From Desulfobacterales bacterium GWB2_56_26 (GTDB lineage: Bacteria > Desulfobacterota > Desulfobulbia > Desulfobulbales > Desulfocapsaceae): a stretch of DNA of 45,159 bases. The notes below the pieces were generated by a model. The model did not search any database and had not been told where the DNA came from. It saw nothing but the letters and a program-made list of their open reading frames with translations. Location of the stretch: the NCBI GenBank assembly GCA_001799365.1, contig MGTI01000023.1, positions 1 to 45,159 on the forward strand, written 5' to 3'. A program made the translations under genes and the position numbers. Shown here in pieces: positions 8,971 to 17,582 of this stretch (the stretch's first letter is position 1; each line of letters begins with the position of its first letter).

Positions 8971-9011
8971 GTCAGCGTTCAGCTGCTTCCTGCTGAAAGC
9001 TGAACGCTGAC
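8971..9011. repeat. 14-bp perfect inverted repeat
   Basis: The arms gtcagcgttcagct (8971-8984) and agctgaacgctgac (8998-9011) are exact reverse complements around 13 bases. It lies 33 bases beyond the stop of the minus-strand lipoprotein gene and may act as its terminator, although no T-tract is present. The neighbouring sequence repeats parts of the same motif (ATCAGCTGTCAGC), which suggests a dispersed extragenic repeat. Confidence 0.45.
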
Positions 9012-9044
9012 TGCGGACCAGATTGATAAATGAGACTGTTTGGC

Positions 9045-9554
9045 TTATTGGTTGACCGGTTCGCCGAAGGGATTGAGACGGCCTGCCGCGGCCACATCGA
9101 CAGTTACATAGAAATTAGCCTGCGTTTTGCCAAGTACTGCTGAATCCTCGGACAGGACCACCATGCAGGTCCGGTTAGGTTTGGTAAAGGCGAGCATGAC
9201 GTTTTTATAGGAGGCCTCTCCGACCAGTTTCCATTTGTGGTTGCGCATTGAGGCAATGACATAGTCCCGCAGGGAGGCGATCTGCACTCTTCCCCGATAG
9301 ACATGGATGCCGCCCTGGAAGGAATCGGTGCGCATTGCCATGCTTTTTTCCGGTTCGAGGGTCATTTCCAGCGGCAATTCTATATCGCCGTAGCTTTCGA
9401 CCATAGTCGTTACTTGCGAGAGAGATTCTTCTTTTATCGGCTCTAACGAGCTGCCGCTGCCGCTCCCGCTGCCGCCACAACCGGCCAGAAGATTAAGGGA
9501 AAGCATCAGGCAACATCCCATTCCAATTTTTTTTGCCACTGAAATCATTTGCAT
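9045..9554 (-). CDS. Putative lipoprotein of unknown function
   Basis: The start at 9554 is chosen because AAGGGAG lies about 10 bases upstream, and because the resulting N-terminus (basic MQMISVAKK, hydrophobic stretch, lipobox LLAGC with Cys26) is a classic lipoprotein signal. A Gly/Ser-rich tether follows, then a compact domain of about 120 residues with the segments DSFQGGIHVYRGRV, SLRDYVIASMRNHKWKLVGE and NRTCMVVL. The pattern, a short beta-rich fold with a conserved Trp, resembles small uncharacterised lipoproteins of Desulfobacterota, but I cannot name the family. It is probably anchored at the periplasmic side of a membrane and transcribed alone; the next gene is divergent. Confidence 0.8.
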   Translation of the reverse strand: MQMISVAKKIGMGCCLMLSLNLLAGCGGSGSGSGSSLEPIKEESLSQVTTMVESYGDIELPLEMTLEPEKSMAMRTDSFQGGIHVYRGRVQIASLRDYVIASMRNHKWKLVGEASYKNVMLAFTKPNRTCMVVLSEDSAVLGKTQANFYVTVDVAAAGRLNPFGEPVNQ

Positions 9555-9794
9555 AATAGTATTACTCCCTTGTGTAGTTACCAGTAACCAATGGTTGTAA
9601 TTCGTATGTCCAGCCAAATCGATGAATCGTTCTTCCCCTGACAAGCATCGGAAGAACGAACGAAATCAATCCAATGATAGATTTTTTGCTTTATACCATA
9701 TTATTTTGAGAATTCGAACTCTTTTGTCCGTGCGCAATCAGGTGGAAAAGATCCATCGTTGCGAGGACATGCATAACGACAAGGATAACATTTA

Positions 9795-10028
9795 ATGAGA
9801 AATCCACAGCACAAAATTTCCGTCACGGAATTACCGATTCGGCTCGGTCAGTTTCTCAAGCTGGCAAATCTGGTTCAGGACGGCTTTGAAGCCAGGATAA
9901 AAATCCAGGAGGGCGAAGTACTGGTCAATGGAAGTATCGAAAAAAGACGGGGCAAGAAACTTCTTCCCGGAGATACGGTCACAATCGGGGGCGAAACCTG
10001 GATTATCGACGAAGGCGAAGACCGATAG
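9795..10028 (+). CDS. S4-domain RNA-binding protein (YbcJ-like)
   Basis: This 77-residue protein consists almost entirely of one S4 RNA-binding domain: RLGQFLKLANLVQDG, GEVLVNGSIEKRRGKKL and GDTVTIGG match the helix-turn-beta pattern of S4 proteins. Its length equals that of the stand-alone YbcJ-type family, whose members bind structured RNA, probably rRNA; the exact role is not established. The ATG follows an AAGGATAA-type ribosome-binding site. The gene is convergent with the cyclase gene, only seven bases apart, and no separate terminator is evident. Confidence 0.87.
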   Translation: MRNPQHKISVTELPIRLGQFLKLANLVQDGFEARIKIQEGEVLVNGSIEKRRGKKLLPGDTVTIGGETWIIDEGEDR

Positions 10029-10035
10029 AATAAAT

Positions 10036-11592
10036 TTATCCCTCTGTTTCGTCAATGGATAACGAATAGACTGTTACCTCGGATTCCATGCCTCGCAGCC
10101 ATCTGTTGCTGTCGATTCGGACCGGAAACTGCTCGCCCAGATGATTATGAACCCGGTCGGTAATAAGGATCTGACCGGACGATGTCTCGGAGGCCAGGCG
10201 CTGGGCGATGTTGACATCGGCGCCAATGACCGTATAATCCAAGCGCTTCGAGGAACCGACATTGCCAAGAAACATCGGTCCCCGGCTGATCCCTATCCCT
10301 AAGCCCACTTTTTCAAAAATCTGGTCCTTCTCACTCCAGAAAAGCCGCAATTGCTCAAAGCCTTTCATTATTCGGATCGCCGCAGTGACCGCGGCAACGC
10401 ACGGATTATCGGTCTTGATGGGCGCTCCGAAAATCACCAGCGCAGCATCTCCCATAAACTTGTCCAGCATTCCCTGGCAGGAAAAAACGATCTGCGCGAA
10501 TAATTCGAAGAAACTGTTGAGAAAAATGCGCAATTGTTCTGGCGGCAGATGTTGTACAAGCAGGGTAAAATTGCGGATGTCGGCAAACAGCACCGTCAAT
10601 TCCTGCACGCTTCCCACCTCAAGGAGATCCTGATTCCGTTCCATCAGCAGATGGGAAACCTCCGGGGACACATACTGTTCGAGGAGCGCCCGAATCCTGC
10701 TGTTCTCTTCCCGTTCCCGGATAAACCTGACATTTTCCAGCGCCATCATCGCCTGACTGGTGATAATGGAAAGCATCTCGATGTCCGCTTCGCTGAATTC
10801 GTTGCCGTCGCGGGTCTCGCTGATATTGAGAACGCCCAGCACCTTGCCGCGACTGACAATGGGGAAAGAGATTGCGGCGGAAAGTTCTTTTCTTTTCAGC
10901 AGATCGCTGTAGGGACTCAGGTATTGGCTGGTCCGGTTGAGGATAATGGGGACGCTCGATTGAAACACCCTTCCGGCAATTTGTTCGCCCGGTTTGATCT
11001 CGAGGTTGTCGACAAACTCTGCTTTTAGTCCCCGATGCGCGACCACTTTCAGCGTGCCGGAAGGAATGTCGAACATCATCACCGACACGCACGGCACATC
11101 CACTTCGCGCATCACCGCATCGGCAAGCTCTTCGTAGACGGCCTGTTCACTTTCGGCGGCGAAAAACCTTTCGCTCAGGTCGTAGAGGGGCAGTAGGGTT
11201 TTCATCCGGGTGATATCTTCTCTCAGGCAGGCAATCTTGAGCGTCTCGGACACAGCCTGGACCAGTTCCCTGACATCGATCGGCTTTTTGCAGACCCGGC
11301 TGAAGCCGTTGTTCATGGCTTCAATCACCGTATCGAGGCTGGCATGGGCAGTGACCAGTATGCCGGCGAGCGTCGGATTCGATTGACGAATCATCTCGAA
11401 GGCCTCGATGCCGGATATCCCTTCAAGCCGTTTATTGACGATGGCCAGATCGAAATTCATGTTGTCCGCCATCAGAACCGCCTGTTCGCCGCTCATGGCG
11501 CAAAAAACCTCATGGCCAAATTTGCCGAGTGATATTCGGCAGATATCCGCCACGAGGTTTTCGTTATCAATTACCAGAATTTTTCTTGCCAA
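10036..11592 (-). CDS. Pseudo-receiver-GAF-class III adenylate cyclase
   Basis: The domains are receiver (1-120), GAF (about 140-300) and class III nucleotide cyclase (about 325-510). The cyclase keeps both metal-binding Asp residues (VLFADIRNFT and KFMGDAALVIFG), and the LDYTVIGADVN segment with its Asp, together with the Lys before FMGDA, fits ATP rather than GTP specificity. The receiver is unusual: the acceptor position in FDLAIVNKRLEG is Asn53 rather than Asp, so classical phosphorylation is unlikely. The protein is soluble; the GAF domain probably binds a small ligand or senses redox. It lies 42 bases downstream of pepA on the same strand and may share its transcript. The product would be cAMP, but no CRP-type regulator gene is visible in the window. 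Confidence 0.88.
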   Translation of the reverse strand: MARKILVIDNENLVADICRISLGKFGHEVFCAMSGEQAVLMADNMNFDLAIVNKRLEGISGIEAFEMIRQSNPTLAGILVTAHASLDTVIEAMNNGFSRVCKKPIDVRELVQAVSETLKIACLREDITRMKTLLPLYDLSERFFAAESEQAVYEELADAVMREVDVPCVSVMMFDIPSGTLKVVAHRGLKAEFVDNLEIKPGEQIAGRVFQSSVPIILNRTSQYLSPYSDLLKRKELSAAISFPIVSRGKVLGVLNISETRDGNEFSEADIEMLSIITSQAMMALENVRFIREREENSRIRALLEQYVSPEVSHLLMERNQDLLEVGSVQELTVLFADIRNFTLLVQHLPPEQLRIFLNSFFELFAQIVFSCQGMLDKFMGDAALVIFGAPIKTDNPCVAAVTAAIRIMKGFEQLRLFWSEKDQIFEKVGLGIGISRGPMFLGNVGSSKRLDYTVIGADVNIAQRLASETSSGQILITDRVHNHLGEQFPVRIDSNRWLRGMESEVTVYSLSIDETEG

Positions 11593-11634
11593 TGCTCACT
11601 TCCCCAATAACTGCCTGTTGTAATAATGTCGTTA

Positions 11635-13209
11635 TCAGTTCGATTTTTTTTCTCCGGCCTCCGAGTTTCGTCTCGGAAAGCCACCTTTCTCCCATTGCCG
11701 CAACATGGTGATCAGCGTTCGTACGCCAAAGCCGGAAGGCCCTTTGGGAATATAGGATTTCTCGGTAAAATCCCAGGCAGTTCCGGCAATATCCAGATGC
11801 GCCCAGGGAACCTTGCCGGTAAACTGATGCAGGTATTCCGCCGCGGTAATCGCGCCGCCATGCTTGCCGCCGGTGTTCTTCATATCGGCGATGGTCGATT
11901 TGATCTGCTTACGATACACTTCTCCCATAGGCAACCGCCAGTACGGCTCGCCGCAGTATTTACCGGCGGCCAGTATTCTTTCAGCCAGAACATCGTTATT
12001 ACTCAACAATCCAGCATAATGATGACCTAAGGCGACAACCACCGCCCCCGTCAGGGTGGCCACATCGATCACACAATCGGGCTGGTATTTTTCGATGCCG
12101 TAGGCCAGGGCATCGGCTACTATCAACCTTCCTTCCGCATCGGTATTTTCGATTTCGGCGGTAAGTCCGCCGTAATGGGTGATGACATCCCCTGGTTTCA
12201 GTGCCCCGCCCCCGGCCATATTGTCCGTTGCCGGCACCATCGCCACCACTCGAATGTCCGGCTTTTCCCGGGCAATGACTTCCATGACCGTTATCACCGC
12301 CGCGCCGCCGCACATATCGTATTTCATATCCATCATGCCCTGGGCGGGTTTGAGGCTAATTCCCCCTGAGTCGAAGGTAAGGCCTTTGCCTACCAGCAGT
12401 ACCGTTTCCGCCGATTTCCCGGGCGGTTCATATTCCAGAATCACCAGCTTCGGAGGAGTTTCCGAACCTTGATTGACGGCAATAATCCCGCCCATGCCAA
12501 ACTCGGCCAGTTCCGGTTTTTCCAGCACGGTACATTTGAGTCCCCGGGCAACCAAATTTTCCGCATATTCGGCAAAATGCGCGGGTGTCCAGCCGTTGGC
12601 GGGTTCATTGGCCATATTCCTTGCCGCACATGCCGCAAGCGCACTGCTTTCGGCTCTGGCTATACCTGCCCGAAGAGCGACAGTATTCTTATCGGTCAAA
12701 AGTTCAATTTTTTTAATGCCGAGATAGGCATCTTCCTCATCCTTCTTCCTGGTTTTATATTTGACGAACCGATAGTCGCCAAGAAGAATGCCCTCGGCAA
12801 GAAATTCTGCGGACTCCGCATCGGGTGCTGCCGCAAGACCGGGGAGAACGACACCTGCTTCCTCTATCTTGTGGGTCTTGCATTGTGCAGCAATTATTCC
12901 CCCGGCGACCCTGAACGCTTCGTTTCTTTCTCCGGCGTCGGCAACGGCCTGGATCTTGCCCAAGCCGATCAGCAATAGCCTGCGGCAGGAAAGTCCGTCT
13001 GCCAATGGCACAAAGGGAGGATACAGCAGGATATGTTCCTCCGCCTTGCCGGTGAATTCCTTGTATTGCTGCAACGACTCGAGCAACGGCTGCAACAATC
13101 CGGCACCGGCAGGAGTCCCTTCTTCATTCTGGACGATAAAGGCAACCAGCAGTTCGCCTGGATATTGATGGATTTGCTTTTTGGAAACGGTAACTTTTGT
13201 AGATTTCAT
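11635..13209 (-). CDS. pepA: Leucyl aminopeptidase (M17)
   Basis: This cytosolic aminopeptidase, usually a hexamer with two metal ions, removes N-terminal residues from peptides and assists turnover of short peptides and glutathione conjugates. The C-terminal catalytic half has the family signature NTDAEGRL, the metal and substrate residues in VGKGLTFDSGGISLKP, and the MKYDMCGGAA segment. At 524 residues the length is close to the family norm. The N-terminal third is the more variable domain. The ATG choice agrees with the length, although the Shine-Dalgarno is weak. It is the first gene of a likely two-gene unit with the adenylate cyclase. Confidence 0.95.
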   Translation of the reverse strand: MKSTKVTVSKKQIHQYPGELLVAFIVQNEEGTPAGAGLLQPLLESLQQYKEFTGKAEEHILLYPPFVPLADGLSCRRLLLIGLGKIQAVADAGERNEAFRVAGGIIAAQCKTHKIEEAGVVLPGLAAAPDAESAEFLAEGILLGDYRFVKYKTRKKDEEDAYLGIKKIELLTDKNTVALRAGIARAESSALAACAARNMANEPANGWTPAHFAEYAENLVARGLKCTVLEKPELAEFGMGGIIAVNQGSETPPKLVILEYEPPGKSAETVLLVGKGLTFDSGGISLKPAQGMMDMKYDMCGGAAVITVMEVIAREKPDIRVVAMVPATDNMAGGGALKPGDVITHYGGLTAEIENTDAEGRLIVADALAYGIEKYQPDCVIDVATLTGAVVVALGHHYAGLLSNNDVLAERILAAGKYCGEPYWRLPMGEVYRKQIKSTIADMKNTGGKHGGAITAAEYLHQFTGKVPWAHLDIAGTAWDFTEKSYIPKGPSGFGVRTLITMLRQWEKGGFPRRNSEAGEKKSN

Positions 13210-13374
13210 TGCATCTGCCTGCAGTGGATTTCTTGGAATGCTGTCGATCGCTCTTTATTATCAGGCAATTTACAGTATAATTCAATTATCGATACAGAAT
13301 ATTTATATTTTTTTACGGCAATCAGGCCTTTTCGTCTGCCGTTTCCGTAATTTTCACCGTGGAGCTTCACACCG

Positions 13375-14421
13375 TTGCTAGAGACTCTGATCACTGCCGT
13401 GACCCTGGCCATTGTCGTTTCCGCCCTGTGCTCTCTCTGCGCAGCGGTTCTCGACTCGCTAAGCGCGAGCCAGATCGAAATGCTCAAAAATAGCGGACAT
13501 GCTTCCGCCGAATATCTGCAGAATCTGCGGGCCGATATAGTCGAGCCGATTACGGCGATCCAGACGTTGAACACCATAGCCAAAACAATTGGTGCATCCG
13601 TGGCCGGAGCAACTGCTGCGAAATTGTTCGGTGATGAACACCTCCTCCTATTCTCTTCGACCTTCACCCTCACCCTCTTGATCTTCTCCGAGATCTTACC
13701 GAAGGCCATCGGAGTCAGCTATGCATATACCCTCGCCCCCTTTGTCTCCTATCCTTTGCGGGCCATCGTCATTCTGCTGAAACCCTTTGTCTGGTTATGC
13801 CGGACAATCACCGGGTTTTTCCCGCATAAAGCCGAGGAAACCATTTCCGCCCTGGAGTTCCAGACCAAATTATCCAGGATCTCAGGCGACATAGAGGAAA
13901 CCGAGGAACGGGTGATAAACAATATTATCGATCTAAGGAACAAGATCGTCAGAGAAGTCATGACCCCTCGCACGGTCACCTTTTCCCTGAACGAGCATAG
14001 TACCGTGGGCAACGCGATGGAGATGCTGACCAAATTGAGCAGCCACAGCCGGATTCCCGTCTATAACCGGGAGCCGAACAACGTCACCGGTATCGTTCTG
14101 CGCAAGGATGTCCTGCAGGCTCTGGCTGAAGGCAAAAATAAACTGACCTTGGCCCGCTGCAAGCAACCGGCACATTTCGTACCGGAAACAGCCCCGCTCA
14201 ACCGCATCCTCATCGACTTCTTCGACCGCAGGCAGCATCTCTTCATCGTTGTCGACGAGTACGGCACCATGACCGGTATAATCTCTATGGAAGACGTGCT
14301 GGAGGAAATTGTCGGACTGGAGATCATCGATGAATCGGACAAGGCCAAGGACATGCGAGAACTGGCCCGGTCCCGAAACCTCGAATCTCGGAAAAAGATG
14401 AAAGAGAATATGCGGAAATAA
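13375..14421 (+). CDS. CNNM/CorC-type membrane protein with DUF21 and CBS pair
   Basis: The start is a TTG at 13375 with GGAG ten bases upstream; no ATG gives a better N-terminus. Residues 1-170 form the DUF21 membrane domain with about four hydrophobic helices, and about 190-315 form a CBS pair (EVMTPRTVTF at its start, then VVDEYGTMTGIISMEDVLEEIVG). This protein ends soon after the CBS pair with a basic tail and lacks the C-terminal CorC_HlyC domain seen in longer members. Related CNNM proteins act in magnesium or cobalt efflux. The nearby mgtE gene fits a metal-homeostasis neighbourhood, although they are on opposite strands with a protease gene between. Transport direction and ion are inferred. 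Confidence 0.88.
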   Translation: MLETLITAVTLAIVVSALCSLCAAVLDSLSASQIEMLKNSGHASAEYLQNLRADIVEPITAIQTLNTIAKTIGASVAGATAAKLFGDEHLLLFSSTFTLTLLIFSEILPKAIGVSYAYTLAPFVSYPLRAIVILLKPFVWLCRTITGFFPHKAEETISALEFQTKLSRISGDIEETEERVINNIIDLRNKIVREVMTPRTVTFSLNEHSTVGNAMEMLTKLSSHSRIPVYNREPNNVTGIVLRKDVLQALAEGKNKLTLARCKQPAHFVPETAPLNRILIDFFDRRQHLFIVVDEYGTMTGIISMEDVLEEIVGLEIIDESDKAKDMRELARSRNLESRKKMKENMRK

Positions 14422-14444
14422 GGGGGAAAGATTTTTCGCCCTTA
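14419..14444. terminator. Hairpin between convergent CNNM and DegS-like genes
   Basis: The stop codon TAA begins a stem TAAGGG...CCCTTA with an inner GGAAA/TTTC part and one mismatch. It lies exactly between two convergent stops and probably serves both strands. Its core AAAGATTTTTC resembles the hairpin at 6836-6883. Confidence 0.55.
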
Positions 14445-14447
14445 CAG

Positions 14448-15539
14448 TCAATTCATCGCACTCAAACGGACCGGCACGTCCACCAGCTCGTTATTTCTCT
14501 GGATCGTCAGGGTAACTTGCTCACCCACTTTGTATTTCTCTATCTCCGCCAGCAAGTCGTCGTACGAGTGTATTTTCTCCCCGGCCACCGCCACAATGAT
14601 ATCGCCCAGCACGACCTCGCCGCGAACCTGGGTGGTGGGCCGCAAGCCCGCTTCTTCGGCGGGGCTGCCGGTCTCCACCCCGAGGATTAAAGCCCCGTCG
14701 ATGCCTATTTCCTTGGCGATCCGCTCATCGACGAGAGCTACGCCGATACCGGGACGAATAATCCTGCCCCTTTTGATAAGTTGAGGCACTATCTCGTTGA
14801 CCACATCCACCGCCACGGCAAAGCCGATGCCGGCATAGGCCCCGGAAGGGCTGTAGATTGCCGTATTGACGCCGATCAGCCGGCCGGCACTGTCCAACAG
14901 AGGACCGCCGGAATTGCCCGGATTGATGGCGGCGTCCGTCTGGATCATCCCCCGGATCATCCTGCCGGTGATCGCTTTGATCTCCCGGCCGAGAGCGGAA
15001 ATGATCCCCGAAGTGATTGTCTGGTCGAGGCCGAAGGGATTGCCGATGGCAAAGACTTTCTGGCCAACCCGGAGATCCTTGGATAGGCCGACGGTGATCG
15101 GCTGCAACCGGTCGCCGGGCGCACTGATCTGCAGGATGGCGATATCCTTGTCCGGGGCCACGCCGATCACTTCGGCCTTCCAGGTCGAGTTATCGGCCAT
15201 GGCCACCTGGACTCGGCTGGCATCGCTAACAACATGATAATTGGTAACTATCCGGCCCAGTTTGTCCCAGATAAATCCGGAGCCCGTGCCTTGGGGAATC
15301 TCAACCGCATTCAGGGAGAATAATCCTCTCCGCAGGGCAATGCTGGTCACATGGACCACCGACGGAGAATTGGCCTGGAAGATATCGATGGTGTTCTGTT
15401 CGTCGGCGGCAAGATCGCCGCGGGCGGTGACCATCCTTGGTTCCGCTGTGCTGGAATAATACAGCCGTTTGACCGGATCGACGAGCAGCCAGGCGACGAG
15501 AAGGATGACAACTATTATGGCCAGGGGTGATGTTTTCAT
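14448..15539 (-). CDS. Membrane-anchored DegS/HtrA-type serine protease
   Basis: An N-terminal signal anchor (about 6-20) places the protease in the periplasm. The S1C trypsin-like domain has the catalytic triad His102 (TNYHVVSD), Asp132 (DKDIAIL) and Ser210 (NPGNSGGPL). One PDZ domain follows at about 265-360 (VETGSPAEEAGLRPTT). The 363 residues and a single PDZ match DegS rather than DegP, which has two. Such proteases sense misfolded envelope proteins and can start regulated proteolysis of an anti-sigma factor. No rseA or sigma-E gene is nearby, so that pathway is not shown. A strong AAAGGAG precedes the ATG. It sits downstream of mgtE on the same strand and could be co-transcribed. Confidence 0.93.
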   Translation of the reverse strand: MKTSPLAIIVVILLVAWLLVDPVKRLYYSSTAEPRMVTARGDLAADEQNTIDIFQANSPSVVHVTSIALRRGLFSLNAVEIPQGTGSGFIWDKLGRIVTNYHVVSDASRVQVAMADNSTWKAEVIGVAPDKDIAILQISAPGDRLQPITVGLSKDLRVGQKVFAIGNPFGLDQTITSGIISALGREIKAITGRMIRGMIQTDAAINPGNSGGPLLDSAGRLIGVNTAIYSPSGAYAGIGFAVAVDVVNEIVPQLIKRGRIIRPGIGVALVDERIAKEIGIDGALILGVETGSPAEEAGLRPTTQVRGEVVLGDIIVAVAGEKIHSYDDLLAEIEKYKVGEQVTLTIQRNNELVDVPVRLSAMN

Positions 15540-15569
15540 AGCACTCCTTTCATAATTGGTCAGGTGGAC

Positions 15570-16952
15570 TTACAGCTTGAGGAGTAGTTTCGCCACGTAA
15601 AAGTACATGAGAACGCCCAGGATGTCTATCGAGGTGGTCACGAAAGGTCCCGTGGCGATAGCGGCATCGACGTCGAATCGTTTCAGGATGAGAGGGATGG
15701 TCGTGCCCAGAGTCGCCGACATAGCCATACAGAAAAAAATTGAAACGCCGACCACCGCACCGAGCATGGCAGGCTCGGAAAAACCGAGATAGGTAATCAC
15801 TCCGAGAAACAAACCGTAAATCAATCCGAGGATGATGCCGACCTGCATCTCCTTGAAGACGACCTTGAGCGAGGCATCGAGATTGATCCGGCCGGTGGCG
15901 ATCCCCCTGACAATAATTGTCGACGACTGGGTGGCGATGTTTCCCCCCATGCCGATGACGATCGGAATGAATGAAGCAAGCGTAATCACCTTTTGCAGCT
16001 CATGCTCAAAGGAGCCGATTATGAACATCGCCATGATACCGCCTAGCCATGAGGCAAAAAGCCAGGGAGCCCGGATGAAGGCGCTCTCCCGGGTCGATTT
16101 TAATAGAATTTCCCGATCCTTACCCGCACCAGCCATCTGCAGAAATTCTTCCGAGGCTTCCTCACGGATAACATCGATAATATCGTCAACCGTGACAATA
16201 CCGACCAAGGTGTAGTTCGAGTCGACCACCGGCACCGCCAGGATATTGTACTTGGATATGACCTGCGCCACCTCGCCCTGATCGGTATCTGTGGACACTG
16301 AAATGACATTGGGGTTCATTATCTCTTTCAGTTTTCGATCGGCCGGATGCATGAGCAGCTGCCTCAGCGATACAACCCCGGAAAGCTTATGGTCGCCATG
16401 GGTGATATAGAGATAGAATACCATCTCCTTTTCTTCGCTTCTCTTCTGGACACTCTTGATCGCGTCCCCCGTCGTCAACTCCTCGTCGAGGTACATGAAA
16501 TCGGGCGACATGAGACCGCCGGCGGTCTCCGGATCGTACTGGAGAAGTTCCTCGACCTCCTCCCGATCCTTTATAGCCATATGCTCACGGATATCGTTGG
16601 CAATCGCAGGGGGAAGGGCCTCCAGGATATCGACCGCGTCGTCCGACGGCATTGTCGCAAGGATCTCGGCAAGAGACTGCGGGGTAAGGCCTTTGACCAA
16701 TTCAGTGAGATGCGAGACGTCAAGTTCACTCAAGAATTCCCCGACCGAGTCGGTCTTGACGATAATATTGAAGACCGCGGTACGTTCATCCTCGGTGAGG
16801 TGACGGTACACCCAGGCCATATCCGCCGGATGTGTTTTATCGATGAGCTTTCTGAGGTGATCGATGGCGGCGCGTCTGTTCAACCTTCTGACCATGTCAA
16901 GGATAACCATCCCCTCGTTGCCGATCATTTCCCTCTTGTCGCTGCCACGCAT
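15570..16952 (-). CDS. mgtE: Magnesium transporter MgtE
   Basis: The N-terminal helical domain (about 15-120) is followed by a CBS pair (about 125-255, with LVGIVTVDDIIDVIREEASEE) and a five-helix membrane domain at about 285-455. The membrane part keeps the conserved IGMGGNIATQSSTIIVRGIATG stretch of the pore region. MgtE proteins are homodimeric Mg2+ channels gated by magnesium bound at the cytoplasmic domains. The first ATG (16952) is used; a TTG at 16964 and internal ATGs at 16928 and 16910 are alternatives, and no start has a convincing Shine-Dalgarno. The upstream region (16965-17176) shows hairpins, including a 7-bp palindrome at 17004-17021, but I could not match it to an M-box magnesium riboswitch. 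Confidence 0.93.
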   Translation of the reverse strand: MRGSDKREMIGNEGMVILDMVRRLNRRAAIDHLRKLIDKTHPADMAWVYRHLTEDERTAVFNIIVKTDSVGEFLSELDVSHLTELVKGLTPQSLAEILATMPSDDAVDILEALPPAIANDIREHMAIKDREEVEELLQYDPETAGGLMSPDFMYLDEELTTGDAIKSVQKRSEEKEMVFYLYITHGDHKLSGVVSLRQLLMHPADRKLKEIMNPNVISVSTDTDQGEVAQVISKYNILAVPVVDSNYTLVGIVTVDDIIDVIREEASEEFLQMAGAGKDREILLKSTRESAFIRAPWLFASWLGGIMAMFIIGSFEHELQKVITLASFIPIVIGMGGNIATQSSTIIVRGIATGRINLDASLKVVFKEMQVGIILGLIYGLFLGVITYLGFSEPAMLGAVVGVSIFFCMAMSATLGTTIPLILKRFDVDAAIATGPFVTTSIDILGVLMYFYVAKLLLKL

Positions 16953-17176
16953 AATGTGCACCAAAAAATAATTGAGCGATCAATTCTCGATTGAAAACAG
17001 ACAGTAGAGTACCCACTCTACATGGATATACTCAGGTAGGTCAATTGCAATTTCGTTTGCCTCGTGCTGCGACAGTCACCGGTCTTCGCCCGAAGGACCG
17101 AGGCAGGAACAGCACAACAAAATCGAAATGTTACGGTATAAAGTGTGAGGAGCAGGCCAAGTGGACAAATCCCTGG

Positions 17177-17380
17177 CTAAAACTGCAGTAAAGAGGTTCT
17201 CTGAACGACAAAACAGATTGCAAGTCCGGAAAACATGGCGATCAGACCCAGCACCCGTAGCTGATTGGGCTTGACTTCACTCACCCTTCTCAACCAATCC
17301 TGCATAGTTTCCGGGGCTGCCACATAGGGCATGCCTTCCAGGACCAAAACCAATCCGACAAGAAGTATTAAAATTTTCAT
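17177..17380 (-). CDS. DUF2065 small membrane protein (YjeT-like)
   Basis: The start at 17380 gives 67 residues beginning MKILILLVGLVLVLEG, with an AGAAG ribosome-binding site; the frame can be extended upstream but without a start context. Two hydrophobic helices (about 2-20 and 43-60) are separated by a short hydrophilic loop rich in Trp and Arg (DWLRRVSEVKPNQLRVLG). This agrees in length and pattern with the DUF2065 family, whose Escherichia coli member YjeT has no firm function. In proteobacteria such genes are often near purA or hflC; here purM is divergent and next to it, and no hfl genes are visible. Confidence 0.82.
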   Translation of the reverse strand: MKILILLVGLVLVLEGMPYVAAPETMQDWLRRVSEVKPNQLRVLGLIAMFSGLAICFVVQRTSLLQF

Positions 17381-17475
17381 AGTAGATCTTCTAACAGAAC
17401 GTCCCGATAATTTCAAGAACCACATTTTGCAGGGCCTTCCTCGCACAACATTTGCTGGGGCTCGATGCAATTACA

Positions 17476-17504
17476 TTGCTTTTTCCGGGCGTCGCTAATA
17501 TTAT
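17476..17504 (+). promoter_or_regulatory. Candidate promoter upstream of purM
   Basis: TTGCTT at 17476-17481 and TATTAT at 17499-17504 are separated by 17 bases. The -10 box differs at one position from consensus; the -35 box is weak. No PurR-type operator was identified. Confidence 0.35.
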
Positions 17505-17582
17505 ATAACACGCTTGTAATATTCCGATAATTTGATTTTTTATTATTTTCCGCTAGGGAGAGCAGATCCATTAGTACCCGAT

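Noticed and set aside
16965-17176. M-box magnesium riboswitch upstream of mgtE
   Set aside because: Hairpins are present, but the conserved M-box sequence segments were not found on the minus strand.
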